Of a stretch of 64,000 nucleotides of DNA, positions 8,507 to 18,600 are shown piece by piece. The notes below the pieces were generated by a model, which saw only the letters and a list, made by a program, of their open reading frames with translations, searched no databases and was not told the DNA's origin. Source of the DNA: Bacteroidia bacterium (GTDB lineage Bacteria; Bacteroidota; Bacteroidia; Cytophagales; Cyclobacteriaceae); the NCBI GenBank assembly GCA_030432655.1, contig JAUILA010000008.1, forward strand, positions 62,001-126,000, in the 5' to 3' direction. Position 1 is the first letter of the stretch. Every line of letters begins with the position of its first letter. The position numbers and the translations under genes are program-made.

Positions 8507-9547
8507 ATGAATAATTCTACAACCCGGCTTATTCGAAACCTGGCCTTATCCCTTCCATTTATCGCTCTTTACTCATGCGGAATGGATGAGAAACAAGTTA
8601 CTAACGAGGATTCCACAAATCGTGAATCTGAACCAGGCCTTAGTATCGATCATACCCTGAGCAAAGACCAGACCCACAACCGTTTCAGCAGTGCGATCGA
8701 GCCGGTCTTACGGGTACAGCCAGGGGCAGTCATTGAAGCGTTTACCGAAGATGCCAGTGATGAGCAGTTCAGCCCGGAATCGGAGATTTCGGCGTTGGAC
8801 AACCTGGATTTTGACCCGATCCACCCGCTAACCGGACCGGTTTACGTGGAAGGAGCTCAACCCGGCGATGTACTTAAAGTAACCCTGCATCAGATTGAAC
8901 TGGGTGACTGGGGCTGGAATGCGATACTACCTGGTTTCGGATTCCTTGCTGATACCATTGACGTGAAATACCTGAAAATCTACGAGCTGGGTAAGGAGCG
9001 GGAATCGGTCGAATTCAAACCGGGAATGGAATTAAAGCTGAACCCATTCCCCGGGGTGATGGGTGTGGCCCCTGCAACGGATTCCATGCTTTCGACCATT
9101 CCGCCGAGAGCCAACGGCGGTAATATGGATGATCCGAATATGAAGGAAGGTACCATCATGTATTTTCCGGTCTTTGTAGAAGGTGCACTTTTCTCGATTG
9201 GCGACGGACATGCGGTACAGGGCCTGGGAGAGGTGTGCGGCACCGCGATTGAAGCCCCGTTGCGGATAGTCTATGAGATTGAACTGATTAAAGACAGGTC
9301 AATAAAAGAACCGCAATACGAAACAGACGATTATTACGCCACGACCGGATTCGCAACCACCATTGACGAAGCCGCTAAAAAAGCAACCTTGTATATGGTC
9401 GAATACTTAACGACTCATCACGGGCTTACCACGGAAGAGGCCTATGCGCTGTGTTCACTGGCCGGCGACCTTCAGATCGCCGAGGTGGTGGACATGCCTC
9501 ATATGCTGGTAACTATGCATATGAATAAACATGTTCTGAACCAGTAA
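8507..9547 (+). CDS. Acetamidase/formamidase family lipoprotein
   Basis: The FmdA/AmdA fold hydrolyses short amides to ammonia and a carboxylate. Family hallmarks include the GPVYVEGAQPGDVLKVTL stretch, the GWNAILPGFGFL loop, PRANGGNMD (metal/substrate region), FSIGDGHAVQG and GEVCGTAIE. The N-terminus (LIRNLALSLPFIALYSC) is a lipoprotein signal with Cys at about residue 24, so the enzyme should be outside the cytoplasm, unlike typical cytoplasmic family members. It is followed closely (10 bp) by a small membrane protein gene. Confidence 0.9.
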   Translation: MNNSTTRLIRNLALSLPFIALYSCGMDEKQVTNEDSTNRESEPGLSIDHTLSKDQTHNRFSSAIEPVLRVQPGAVIEAFTEDASDEQFSPESEISALDNLDFDPIHPLTGPVYVEGAQPGDVLKVTLHQIELGDWGWNAILPGFGFLADTIDVKYLKIYELGKERESVEFKPGMELKLNPFPGVMGVAPATDSMLSTIPPRANGGNMDDPNMKEGTIMYFPVFVEGALFSIGDGHAVQGLGEVCGTAIEAPLRIVYEIELIKDRSIKEPQYETDDYYATTGFATTIDEAAKKATLYMVEYLTTHHGLTTEEAYALCSLAGDLQIAEVVDMPHMLVTMHMNKHVLNQ

Positions 9548-9557
9548 AACTGGTATA

Positions 9558-9923
9558 ATGCTGCAGGTACTCGATATTCTCCTGTACACTATTCACATCC
9601 TGGTCATCCTGGCCAATTCATTCCTCTGGATCTGGAAGAGGACCCGGAAGATCCACCTGGTGATTATTTCCCTGACTGCCTTCAGCTGGTTTGTCATGGG
9701 TATCTGGTATGGATGGGGGTATTGCTTTCTGACAGACTGGGAGTGGGACATTAAAAGGAGAATGGGGGAATCCGGCCTGCCAAATTCCTTTATCCATTAT
9801 TGGGTCAATGAGTCGATGGGTCTGGATATTTCTACCGGCACACTGGATATCCTTACTGTTCTGGTATTCGCGGTTGCGTTCATTTTGTCTGTCATCCTGA
9901 ACTGGCGTGACCGGAAAAAATAG
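9558..9923 (+). CDS. Small DUF2784-like membrane protein
   Basis: A 121-residue protein with three to four membrane segments (about residues 4-24, 33-52 and 92-114). The loop with GWGYCFLTDWEWDIKRRMGE followed by FIHYW is characteristic of DUF2784 membrane proteins. No function is established. It lies 10 bp after the amidase gene and is probably cotranscribed. Confidence 0.7.
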   Translation: MLQVLDILLYTIHILVILANSFLWIWKRTRKIHLVIISLTAFSWFVMGIWYGWGYCFLTDWEWDIKRRMGESGLPNSFIHYWVNESMGLDISTGTLDILTVLVFAVAFILSVILNWRDRKK

Positions 9924-10034
9924 CGCACAATAGAACCAGCTTGCTAATTACCGTCAGTATTCAGCTATGATCTACGTCATCGCCATCCCCCCTCAAAATA
10001 ATTATCTTCTCGTCAGAAAGAGAAACATCAGACG

Positions 10035-10397
10035 ATGAAAGATATGTCCGCTTCACAAATCCGAAACCAACGGCTGTTCCTTGTCAAAGGGGTTCACACA
10101 CTCATCTGGATCTTCTACAACGTGGTCATCTTTTACCTTCTGTACGCTGTAATCAGCAATAAAATTGATGTGTGGGTCTGGATCTGCCTGGGACTGGTGG
10201 TGGCTGAAGGAATTGTCCTGCTGGCCTTCAAGTGGTACTGTCCGCTCACCCTGGTCGCCCGAAAATACTCTGATTCCACCAAAGACAACTTCGACATTTT
10301 CCTTCCGAACTGGCTGGCAAAGCATACGAAAACCATTTATACCTCGATTTTCAGCTTGTCTGTAATCATTCTGATTTATCAGTTATATTTCCGATAA
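10035..10397 (+). CDS. Small hypothetical membrane protein
   Basis: A 120-residue protein with three hydrophobic segments (about 17-42, 48-65 and 98-118). The stretch KWYCPLTLVARKY after the second segment resembles the C-P-L-T motif of DUF2784-like proteins, so it may be a distant paralogue of the preceding small protein. It is conserved-looking in codon use. Function unknown. Confidence 0.6.
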   Translation: MKDMSASQIRNQRLFLVKGVHTLIWIFYNVVIFYLLYAVISNKIDVWVWICLGLVVAEGIVLLAFKWYCPLTLVARKYSDSTKDNFDIFLPNWLAKHTKTIYTSIFSLSVIILIYQLYFR

Positions 10398-10407
10398 TCA
10401 CCAGCAT

Positions 10408-11649
10408 TTGATTCGAACCAAACAAAATAACTTGAAAAGAAATATACTTTCCCTTGCCACACTCCTGCTGATTTTCGGGGCCTGCACGCCGGATAATCCG
10501 AAACAAAACGAAGCTGAAGAAAAAACTGAAGCCAGAATCGGACCGGTGATCATGGCCTATTATGTGCCCGAACGCAATTTTAAACCGGAGGAGATCCCGG
10601 TTGAAATGCTTACCCACATAATATTCTCCTTTACCAACGTCATTGACGGAGAAATGAAATTGAGGAACCCCGAAGTCCAGGGCCACAGGTTGGAGGCACT
10701 GGTCCGCCAGAAGAAACGCAACCCGGGTTTGAAGGTAATGATCGCCTGCGGCGGCTGGGGCGCGGATGGGTTCTCCGATATGGCCCTGACCGAAGAAAGC
10801 CGCCAAAAATTCATTAACAGTGCTGCTGAATTCATTGAAAAATATAAGCTCGACGGCATGGACATGGACTGGGAATACCCGGGAATATCCGGTGCCGGCA
10901 CCAAAGCCAAGCCGGAGGACAAGCAAAACTTCACTGCGCTGATGAAGGGACTGCGTGAAATGCTGGATGGCTTTGACACACCTAAAGTGCTGACATTTGC
11001 CTCAGCCGGCTGGAAACGCTATTATGACTTCATTGAAACGGAGGAAGTCATGAAGTATGCAAATTACATGAATGTCATGACCTATGACCAGGTTTCAGGT
11101 GTATCCCAATACACCGGACATCACACTCCACTTGGAGATGTGACCAGTGAGGAGATTGCGGGAACACCGTTCCATAAACACCTCAATAGTTTATACCGGA
11201 ATGGGGAAAGTCCTGATCCGCACCCGCGGTCCACCATGAAAATCGTGGATTACCTGATTGAACAGGGCGTGGATCCCCGGCAAATTGTAATTGGAGCTGC
11301 TTTTTACGGACGGATATGGAAAGGTGTGCCGCCGAAAAATAACGGCCTGTATCAGCTGAGCGGAGGAATACACACGGGATGGATCGCCTATCACCGTATA
11401 CGTGAAACTATTGAGAACGACACTTCTTTTCGCCGGTTCTGGGATGAACAAGCGCTGGCACCTTTCCGGTACAGGCAGAAAGACAGTCTCATGCTTTCGT
11501 ACGATGATACGGTCTCTGTGGCCACGAAAACCAGGTACGCTATTAGAAAAGAATTAGGTGGCATCATGTTCTGGGAGCTGGGCAATGATACTAAAGAGGA
11601 TGGCAGCCTGCTCCAGGCTATTTATAAGGCAGCTGGGAGATCTGAATAA
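10408..11649 (+). CDS. GH18 chitinase-like lipoprotein
   Basis: A glycoside hydrolase family 18 enzyme acting on chitin or related GlcNAc polymers by substrate-assisted catalysis. The family signature DGMDMDWE is complete, with catalytic Glu at residue 156 counted from 10408. Other hallmarks are MIACGGWG (SxGG-type strand), MNVMTYDQ (strand 6) and GIMFWELGND (strand 8). The N-terminus is a lipoprotein signal (LATLLLIFGAC). Start is uncertain: TTG at 10408 or TTG at 10432; the latter leaves a compact signal (KRNILSL). No carbohydrate-binding module is seen. Confidence 0.93.
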   Translation: MIRTKQNNLKRNILSLATLLLIFGACTPDNPKQNEAEEKTEARIGPVIMAYYVPERNFKPEEIPVEMLTHIIFSFTNVIDGEMKLRNPEVQGHRLEALVRQKKRNPGLKVMIACGGWGADGFSDMALTEESRQKFINSAAEFIEKYKLDGMDMDWEYPGISGAGTKAKPEDKQNFTALMKGLREMLDGFDTPKVLTFASAGWKRYYDFIETEEVMKYANYMNVMTYDQVSGVSQYTGHHTPLGDVTSEEIAGTPFHKHLNSLYRNGESPDPHPRSTMKIVDYLIEQGVDPRQIVIGAAFYGRIWKGVPPKNNGLYQLSGGIHTGWIAYHRIRETIENDTSFRRFWDEQALAPFRYRQKDSLMLSYDDTVSVATKTRYAIRKELGGIMFWELGNDTKEDGSLLQAIYKAAGRSE

Positions 11650-11783
11650 CCAAACTCTTTGAAATAAAATAGATACGAACAGCTGCATTAAGGGAGATAC
11701 ACCTCATGGCTTAATTGTGAATTATAGGGATCACATAGTTTGTTTTTCCAATTACACGCAACCTCATGCATTGAATTCCGTTA

Positions 11784-11806
11784 TACCTTGTACTGCAATG
11801 TATATC
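11784..11806 (+). promoter_or_regulatory. Possible promoter/operator ahead of padR
   Basis: TACCTTGT at 11784-11791 approximates the Bacteroidota -7 element (TAnnTTTG) and is overlapped by a weak dyad, GTAC-TGCAAT-GTAT. PadR regulators usually repress their own operon through such sites. The match is imperfect, so this is a suggestion only. Confidence 0.25.
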
Positions 11807-11813
11807 GAACTCT

Positions 11814-12170
11814 ATGTTATCTAAAAACCTTACCGCCGCCTCCACGCGGCCCATCATTCTCGGAGTACTTAAGCAAGGCCGGAGCTACGGCTATCTGATC
11901 ATCAAAAAAATCAAGGATATGTCCGGTGGAAAAATGGAATGGTCCGACGGTATGATCTATCCCGTGTTGCACAAACTGGAGAAAGAGGGACTGATAGTAT
12001 CCGACTGGGTCATGTCGAAGGACAAACGTCCAAGGAAGTATTACGAGATCACTGAAAAAGGCAAACTGGAGCTACAGGCAGAGCAGGAACAATGGTCACA
12101 GGTAACCGCCGTACTTGATATGGTCTGGAAAGGACAAATCCCTAAAATTCTGCCGGATGCAGAAGTTTGA
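11814..12170 (+). CDS. PadR-family transcriptional regulator
   Basis: The 118-residue winged-helix protein has the PadR core: ILGVLKQGRSYGYLIIKKI (helix 1-2), SDGMIYPVLHKLEKEGLI (recognition helix and wing) and RKYYEITEKGK (wing end). There is a short C-terminal dimerisation helix and no large effector domain. Its stop lies inside the 5' end of the downstream permease gene (14-bp overlap), the standard Bacteroidota arrangement in which PadR represses an adjacent FtsX-type permease. Confidence 0.93.
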   Translation: MLSKNLTAASTRPIILGVLKQGRSYGYLIIKKIKDMSGGKMEWSDGMIYPVLHKLEKEGLIVSDWVMSKDKRPRKYYEITEKGKLELQAEQEQWSQVTAVLDMVWKGQIPKILPDAEV

Positions 12171-14769
12171 CCTCAACCGGGAAATTAAGGCCTGGATACG
12201 GTCATTCAGAAAATTCAGGCCCTTTGATCACGGATCTATTCGTGAAATGGAGCTGCATATGCGTGATCACATCGATGACCTGCTGACTGCAGGACATTCC
12301 GAAGAGGAGGCGTTCAGCATCGCCAGGCAGGAATTCGGGGACGTGCATGACATTGCCAGGGAAGAATACTGGAACATCAGTAAAAAAAGGAACATCAACT
12401 CAATAATCAACAACACCATGATCAACTCATACCTGAAAGTCGCAATCCGACACTTTCGCAAACACAAATTTCATTCCGCCTTAAATGTTATCGGACTGAT
12501 GACCGGCCTGGCAATTGTTTTCTTCATATTTTTATTCGTAAGTGACGAACGTAGTTTCGATCAGTACCACACCAAAAAAGAAGTACTTTACCGGGTGGTG
12601 GAGAATCAGTATTACTCCGGGCAGCCTGTTTTTCCGGTAGCGGTAACGCCAACCGCACTGGCACCGGCTCTCTCGGAACAGTTTCCTGAAATCATCCGCT
12701 CCACCCGCGCCTCCTATGAATCCTTGCAGTTTCAGCTGAATGATCAGGCAATCACCGAAGACCGAGGCCTGATGGTGGATGCGTCATTTTTTGATATGTT
12801 CTCCATTACTATTCTCGAGGGAGATATTTCCGGATTTGAAAATGATATCAAAGCACTCGTCCTTTCTGAAACACTGGCCAGAAAATATTTCCCTGACACA
12901 GATGCCGTTGGCAAGTCAATCAAACTTGACGATGAAGAATTTACCGTCCGGGCAATTATGGAAGATACGCCGGAAAACACCCACCTGCCATTTAATTACC
13001 TGGTGAATTTTGAATACTATCTTTCCTTTGATCCTGAAAGGAATCAGAACTGGGGTTCCAACTGGCTCTACACCTATATAGAGCTTGATCCCAATGCCGA
13101 CCCGGCCATGGTTGACAATAAAATAACCATGCTGATCAAGGATAATTCCGAGGATTCCTCCACCGAAATTTACATGCAGCCATTAACCGATGTGTACCTC
13201 GGCGAGGTGGATTTTGTCGTGGAAGCGCCGCATAAAGGCGAAATGCTGTACGTAAACATCTTCACACTGGTAGCTATATTCATCCTGATCATCTCCTGCA
13301 TCAATTTCATGAACCTGGCCACCGCCAAGTCCGAAATTCGGGCAAAGGAAGTGGGGTTAAGAAAAACGGTGGGTGCTGCCCGCGGACAACTTATTTTTCA
13401 ATTCCTGAGCGAATCGGTTCTGCTTTCCCTGATTGCATTGCTCCTTGCGCTGGGTGTGGTGGTGACCCTGTTGCCATTTTTTAACGACCTTACCGGTAAA
13501 TCAATTTCTATCGAAGAATTTTACAGCCTGAACCGTGGACTGAACTTTCTCCTTGTAATCCTGGGATCAGCCGTATTCGCCGGTCTTATTGCAGGCGTTT
13601 ATCCAGCCCTCGTGTTAAGCAAACCGATGCCCGCCATCACCCTTAAAAATAATGGCCATTCGGTCAAAAGTGGCGGAGCCTTTCGCAAAATACTGGTAAT
13701 CTCCCAGTTCACTATTTCAATAATTCTTATTATCGGAACCCTCGTTGTAGCTGAACAACTAAACTATATCCAGGATATTGACCTTGGATTCAATAAGAGC
13801 AATCTCGCCTATATGCGGGCCGCTCCGGAAAAGGCACCACTCCTCGCCGATGAATTGCGAAAAGAATCGGATGTACTGGCAGTGGGCCTGACCAACAACC
13901 ACCCCGGATATGTCATGAGCAGTACTTCCGGATTCGAATGGCAAGGTAAAAATCCTGACGAATCAATGCTGATCCATACCCTTGGAGTCGATGAACATTA
14001 TCTTTCCGCCATGGAAATGAGAATTGTTGAAGGCAGGGACTTCAGAAAAGGAGATTCCACCAGCATTATCATCAATCAGCGCGCCGCGGAAGCCATTGGA
14101 TTCGAAGAGCCTGTTGGCTCCATTATTACCAACCATGGCCGTGATTTTACCATCATCGGGGTGGTCTCTGATTTCAATTTCAAATCCATCCACACCCGAA
14201 TAGAACCGTTACTGATCTACATGGAAGATGACCCGGCAAGGCTGTTCATCAGGTATAAACCAGGTCAGGAGGCACGGATAAAAGAAATAGCGGAGACAGC
14301 GTGGACTTCCATGTTCCCGGACAAGGAATTTAGTATAGGTTACCTGGATGAAGACTGGACTGAAATGTACAAAGCTGAGAAACGTACCGCCCGGCTTTCG
14401 ACTTACTTTTCGGCGATTGCAATTATAGTCAGCTGCCTGGGTCTTTTCGGCCTGGTTTCCTATACCGCCGAACAACGTACGCGGGAAATCGGGATCCGGA
14501 AGGTACTTGGCGCTTCGGTTCCGGGTTTGTTCATGATGCTGGCAAAAGATTTTACCAAACTGATCGTGGCATCGTTGATCATATCCGTGCCGCTGGGGGT
14601 ATTTCTTATGAACCGCTGGCTGGAGAATTATGCGTACCATATCGACATTTCCGCGCTGATTGTTACAGAAACCATTCTTGGAGTAATTCTGATCACCATG
14701 GCCACCATCAGTTATCAATCGCTGAAGGTGTCAGCTACAAATCCGGTCAATGTCCTGAAGAATGAATGA
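12157..14769 (+). CDS. FtsX/MacB-type ABC transporter permease with N-terminal prefix domain
   Basis: The 870-residue product has a soluble prefix (about residues 1-85; REMELHMRDHIDDL, EEAFSIARQEFGD) like the permease prefix domains linked to PadR regulators, a first membrane helix near 105-125, a MacB-like periplasmic domain, three helices around 365-480, a second helix/periplasmic unit and three closing helices. The ISCINFMNLATAKSE and RTREIGIRKVLGAS motifs are the FtsX-domain signatures. No ATPase gene is adjacent. ATG 12157 is chosen because it overlaps the padR stop and starts at the prefix domain. Confidence 0.9.
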   Translation: MQKFDLNREIKAWIRSFRKFRPFDHGSIREMELHMRDHIDDLLTAGHSEEEAFSIARQEFGDVHDIAREEYWNISKKRNINSIINNTMINSYLKVAIRHFRKHKFHSALNVIGLMTGLAIVFFIFLFVSDERSFDQYHTKKEVLYRVVENQYYSGQPVFPVAVTPTALAPALSEQFPEIIRSTRASYESLQFQLNDQAITEDRGLMVDASFFDMFSITILEGDISGFENDIKALVLSETLARKYFPDTDAVGKSIKLDDEEFTVRAIMEDTPENTHLPFNYLVNFEYYLSFDPERNQNWGSNWLYTYIELDPNADPAMVDNKITMLIKDNSEDSSTEIYMQPLTDVYLGEVDFVVEAPHKGEMLYVNIFTLVAIFILIISCINFMNLATAKSEIRAKEVGLRKTVGAARGQLIFQFLSESVLLSLIALLLALGVVVTLLPFFNDLTGKSISIEEFYSLNRGLNFLLVILGSAVFAGLIAGVYPALVLSKPMPAITLKNNGHSVKSGGAFRKILVISQFTISIILIIGTLVVAEQLNYIQDIDLGFNKSNLAYMRAAPEKAPLLADELRKESDVLAVGLTNNHPGYVMSSTSGFEWQGKNPDESMLIHTLGVDEHYLSAMEMRIVEGRDFRKGDSTSIIINQRAAEAIGFEEPVGSIITNHGRDFTIIGVVSDFNFKSIHTRIEPLLIYMEDDPARLFIRYKPGQEARIKEIAETAWTSMFPDKEFSIGYLDEDWTEMYKAEKRTARLSTYFSAIAIIVSCLGLFGLVSYTAEQRTREIGIRKVLGASVPGLFMMLAKDFTKLIVASLIISVPLGVFLMNRWLENYAYHIDISALIVTETILGVILITMATISYQSLKVSATNPVNVLKNE

Positions 14770-14788
14770 CGTACCAGTCATTCATTCT
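14759..14788. terminator. Hairpin between convergent genes, probable bidirectional terminator
   Basis: A perfect 12-bp inverted repeat (14759-14770 with 14777-14788, six-base loop) spans the permease stop codon and ends before the convergent DUF6090 gene's stop. The stem is A+T-rich and followed by a pyrimidine-rich stretch. Position and symmetry fit termination from both sides. Confidence 0.5.
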
Positions 14789-14793
14789 CTTAC

Positions 14794-15507
14794 TTATTCT
14801 TCCGGATATAATTCATCGTCCAGCAGGTCAGAAAGACCTTCAATTGTATTCAGCGCAGTTGAATATACTGAGTCCTTGGCTTTTGTCAGAAACATGCTTT
14901 CTATAACCATGTTCTGCATCTCCACGCCATAAAGCGCCTGGGGCTTCACAACTTCCCTGGTTGCATAATTGATCACTCCCTTCATCACGGGGGATAACTC
15001 GTGTATTATTATCTGAAGATGAATTTCCTCCAGTTTACTTATTTGTTCATAGGTCGCCTCCAGTGACTGCAGTCCTGCAATCACCTGGTCATTATCCAGC
15101 AACCGGATATCCCCACTGTTCACCAGGTTTTGATAAACTGAGCTCGACCGGCGGAAGTCCGAGTACTGGGAAAGGGTCATGCACAGATAGGCAAGGGTAT
15201 CAATCTGGTTGGTACGTTGATGAAGTATCAATTGATTGGCATGTGCATACGAGCGTAAGAAGTAATCGTTGGTCCCTGCAACCTGTAAAAGTTCCTGGTG
15301 ATCCTCCCGGATCTCATTCCGTAGTTGTCCGTATATTTTATTTGCCTGTGCCCTGAGAATACGATCATTATTTGCATTATTGATCTGCAGAGCTATCAAA
15401 ATACCAATCACAATAAGAATGATCTCGCCTGTTGCGTAGCCCAGGTAGTGAATAAAACGGTTCTTTCGGAGAAGCCGCTTACGCATTTTTTTTAGCAGGG
15501 GAGACAT
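14794..15507 (-). CDS. DUF6090 family membrane-anchored protein
   Basis: The 237-residue protein has the hallmark N-terminus of DUF6090: basic residues, HYLGYATGEIILIVIGILIALQINN as a single membrane segment (about 20-43), then a helical extracytoplasmic domain. The family is common in Bacteroidota and has no known function. An internal Met at residue 8 could be the true start. It sits ~100 bp downstream of the PBP gene on the same strand and may be a separate unit. Confidence 0.8.
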   Translation of the reverse strand: MSPLLKKMRKRLLRKNRFIHYLGYATGEIILIVIGILIALQINNANNDRILRAQANKIYGQLRNEIREDHQELLQVAGTNDYFLRSYAHANQLILHQRTNQIDTLAYLCMTLSQYSDFRRSSSVYQNLVNSGDIRLLDNDQVIAGLQSLEATYEQISKLEEIHLQIIIHELSPVMKGVINYATREVVKPQALYGVEMQNMVIESMFLTKAKDSVYSTALNTIEGLSDLLDDELYPEE

Positions 15508-15613
15508 ACAAAACCCGATTATTCTCCCTTCAAGCTAAGCCGGAATCATTCAAGGTTTACTGATACGCATCATTCCGGCGAATAAAGTTTGTCAGCTGAT
15601 TATTTATTGATAA

Positions 15614-18600
15614 TCACTGCGCCGCCAGTTTAACAGCAACAGCAGGTTCCAGCTGTTCGTAAATGAAGGCCGCCAGTACCCCTGCACTCCGTACGCCTGA
15701 ACCATATGGAATTGGTGGTGTGGCATTCAATTCCAGGTGTTCTCCCTCAACTTTCCCATACGTCACATACGAAACGATCAGAACTTGTCCGTCCGACAGC
15801 ACCGTATACCCATGCTTGGCCTCGTCCGAAGTACCGGTCTTGGCATAATACCGGGGCCCTTGCGGCAACAGATGCTTGATATGTGTGCCCGTTCCTCCCG
15901 GAAGCATGGTATGATGCATGGCTTCCTTAACGGCATTCGCATTGTTGACACTATAAATACGGCGTGCGCGCTGACTGATTACCTGGTGCTCACGCTTTAC
16001 CGGATCAAAGGCTTTATCGTATAAGCGTAATTCTTCAAATACTCCATCATTCAACAGAGTTTGGTAGGCCTGGGCTATATCAAACAACTTCATATTCCTG
16101 GAGCCCAGCGGATAATTCACCTCGTATTCTCCCGATTTCCCTGCATCCTCCAGGTCCAGGAACATATCGTTACTTATTCCCTGCAGTTCAAATCTCTTTT
16201 CCACTTCCCTGAATAACCCGATCGGCTCTTCCAGTAGCCGAACGTTTACCATGGGCGCATTCAGGGATTTGCTAATGATCTCGTTAATATCCTTATCCTG
16301 GTTCGAATATCTGCGGCTGTAATTATTGGGTGTGAAACGGCCTTTTACTTTTCCGTCGTACAAGCGCAGTCCATCAGGCTCATGTCCTTGTTCCATAAGT
16401 TCCAGGAGAATAAACGGCTTGATTACACTGCCCACCGGACTGCCCCCGGAAAGCGTGGAAAGGTCAGTAACTCCCCGCCCGCCATGATGGCCCAGCACCT
16501 TACCGGTTGCTACATCCACCACTAAAGCAGCGGAATATAATTCGTAACCATTCAGTTTTATATTGTTCCTGAAATGATGTTCGAATTTATCTACTGCCGC
16601 CGTAATCCGATCCTGATTTTCATGATTCAGTGTGGTTACATAGGTATATCCAGTTTTTTCAGGATCCGGCATTTTTCGCTTGAGAAACTCCCTGGTAGTG
16701 ACGGCAATAGCATCTGATTTACTTTCTTTCCTGAAACGGAGTATCTGTTGTTCCAGGGTTGAAATCTCTTCCGCTGACAGCAGCCCCTGCTCATACCACC
16801 GCCTGACTTCACTCAATAATGCACGCTTAATTTCATCCGCATAATAAGATGCCTCATAGTAGGCTATATAGCGCTCCCCCGCCTTAAAAAGATTGCTCCG
16901 CTTCAGTGACGAAACCAGGTACAGCTGTTCAAGTTCATTCAGTTCGGTCAGGGAACGGTCAAAAGCATGATATGCCGCCATAACAACTCCCTGGTGGCCA
17001 ATTCCACCGATCATCCCCACCTGGTTGACATAACGGGTGACAATCTGATCCGGGGTCAGTCGCAATGATAATTGATACGCCGATAGCATCTCAGTGTACT
17101 TTCGCTGAAAATCCCGCGGAAAGGTCCCCGGGAACGCCTCGTTCTTGATCAGCTGCATATTCAGGTTTGATCCTCCCCCCGTGCCGGAAATCATCCGGTA
17201 AAAAGATGCCATGGAAATTCCATACCAGTTTGACCACTTTGGCAACCAGCTCCGTTGGTTGGAGAAATCCCTGTCTTCCTGCCATTGGAGACACCGGATC
17301 ATGAATTCCGGAATATCCTCCCTGCTTGCCGGTGTGCAGGGGTTACCATCGAATCGTCCGATCAGCATGGGCTGCCTGCCTGCATCCACCACCGTATTCA
17401 CATAATTCTTGTCCGGCGAGAAATCATATTTCTTTGGGAAAATACTAATGAAAACAAAAATAAACAGGGTGACTACTCCGGCCGGTACCAGGCTTTTGCC
17501 CATACCAGCTGCTGTAATTTTGAGATAATCGCTCATCGTTTTCCTGTCGATTTGTGTTTCAATTTCCGGCCGGATATACGATCGTATCAATGAAACAAGC
17601 AGACCCGCTCCGTACATAAGGATATGAAAAAGAAGAAAAACGAATAAGGTAATTGCCAGCAGGAAAAAAAGTAAAATAAATGACCCGGGCCGGATTAGTA
17701 ATAACATCCCGGCAAGTGCCGCAGCTGCATAATAGAACCTGGTATTTCGCCACATTCCATCCTTATTCATGGGCTCGCTAAGTGCCTCGCCGGAATCAAA
17801 GAACATGATCGCACCGAAATAATTAAATCCGCTCGCCAGCACCTTCCTTACCACCCAGTAGAATAACAATACCGACAGCAGGGCAAAAAGCACCACCATC
17901 CAGTTATTCTCCAGGAACTGAGTTCCCAGGTACATAGGTACATGCAGAATTATCCCAATGCACCAGGTAAATCCGATCGTGATTACCGGACGCACAAGTA
18001 TTCGCTTGACCCGCTGGCTGAATTTTACGTAACGTGGCAACGACCGTCGATAACGCCTGCGCATCATCAGGTGCAGATGCGACACTGCAAAAAAGTAGCA
18101 GATCAGTCCTGTGTTTGCCATGGCAAGGTACAGCAAGTGCACCGTGCCGGAAATCCTGGGCATTTGCTGGCTGTAGGAGAATATTTCAAGGGCCATAAAC
18201 AAAATAATGGCGAAGAAACCGAAGTAAAGGACATCTCCTTCCGTGTATGTGGGTGAATCATACTTTTCATTTACGTAGGACATGAATGACCGCAGTCCCC
18301 GGTAGATGACAAAACAGGCGAGAAACTGTAACAGGGTTTGCCCTAAAAGCCCCGCACCCAGGTGGGAAATCATAAACGGATGCTGAACATCACTGTTCAC
18401 GGTAAAAACGCCCCGCATCATCCGGAAAAACGAGATCAGGTCGTCCGATAAAAGATAGGATACAAATGCGGTCGAAAATTTGTAAAATACAAAGCCCGCC
18501 AGCGCCATGACAATCACACCAAACCACGTGGTTCCGTATTCTCCGAAATCAATAAAGCTACGATCACGCTTACTGGTGAACGTCTTCCGGAAGATGAACC

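Noticed and set aside
9967-10038. A 23-residue frame overlapping the start of the small membrane protein at 10035
   Set aside because: Too short, no conserved features, and could arise by chance; a leader-peptide role has no support.
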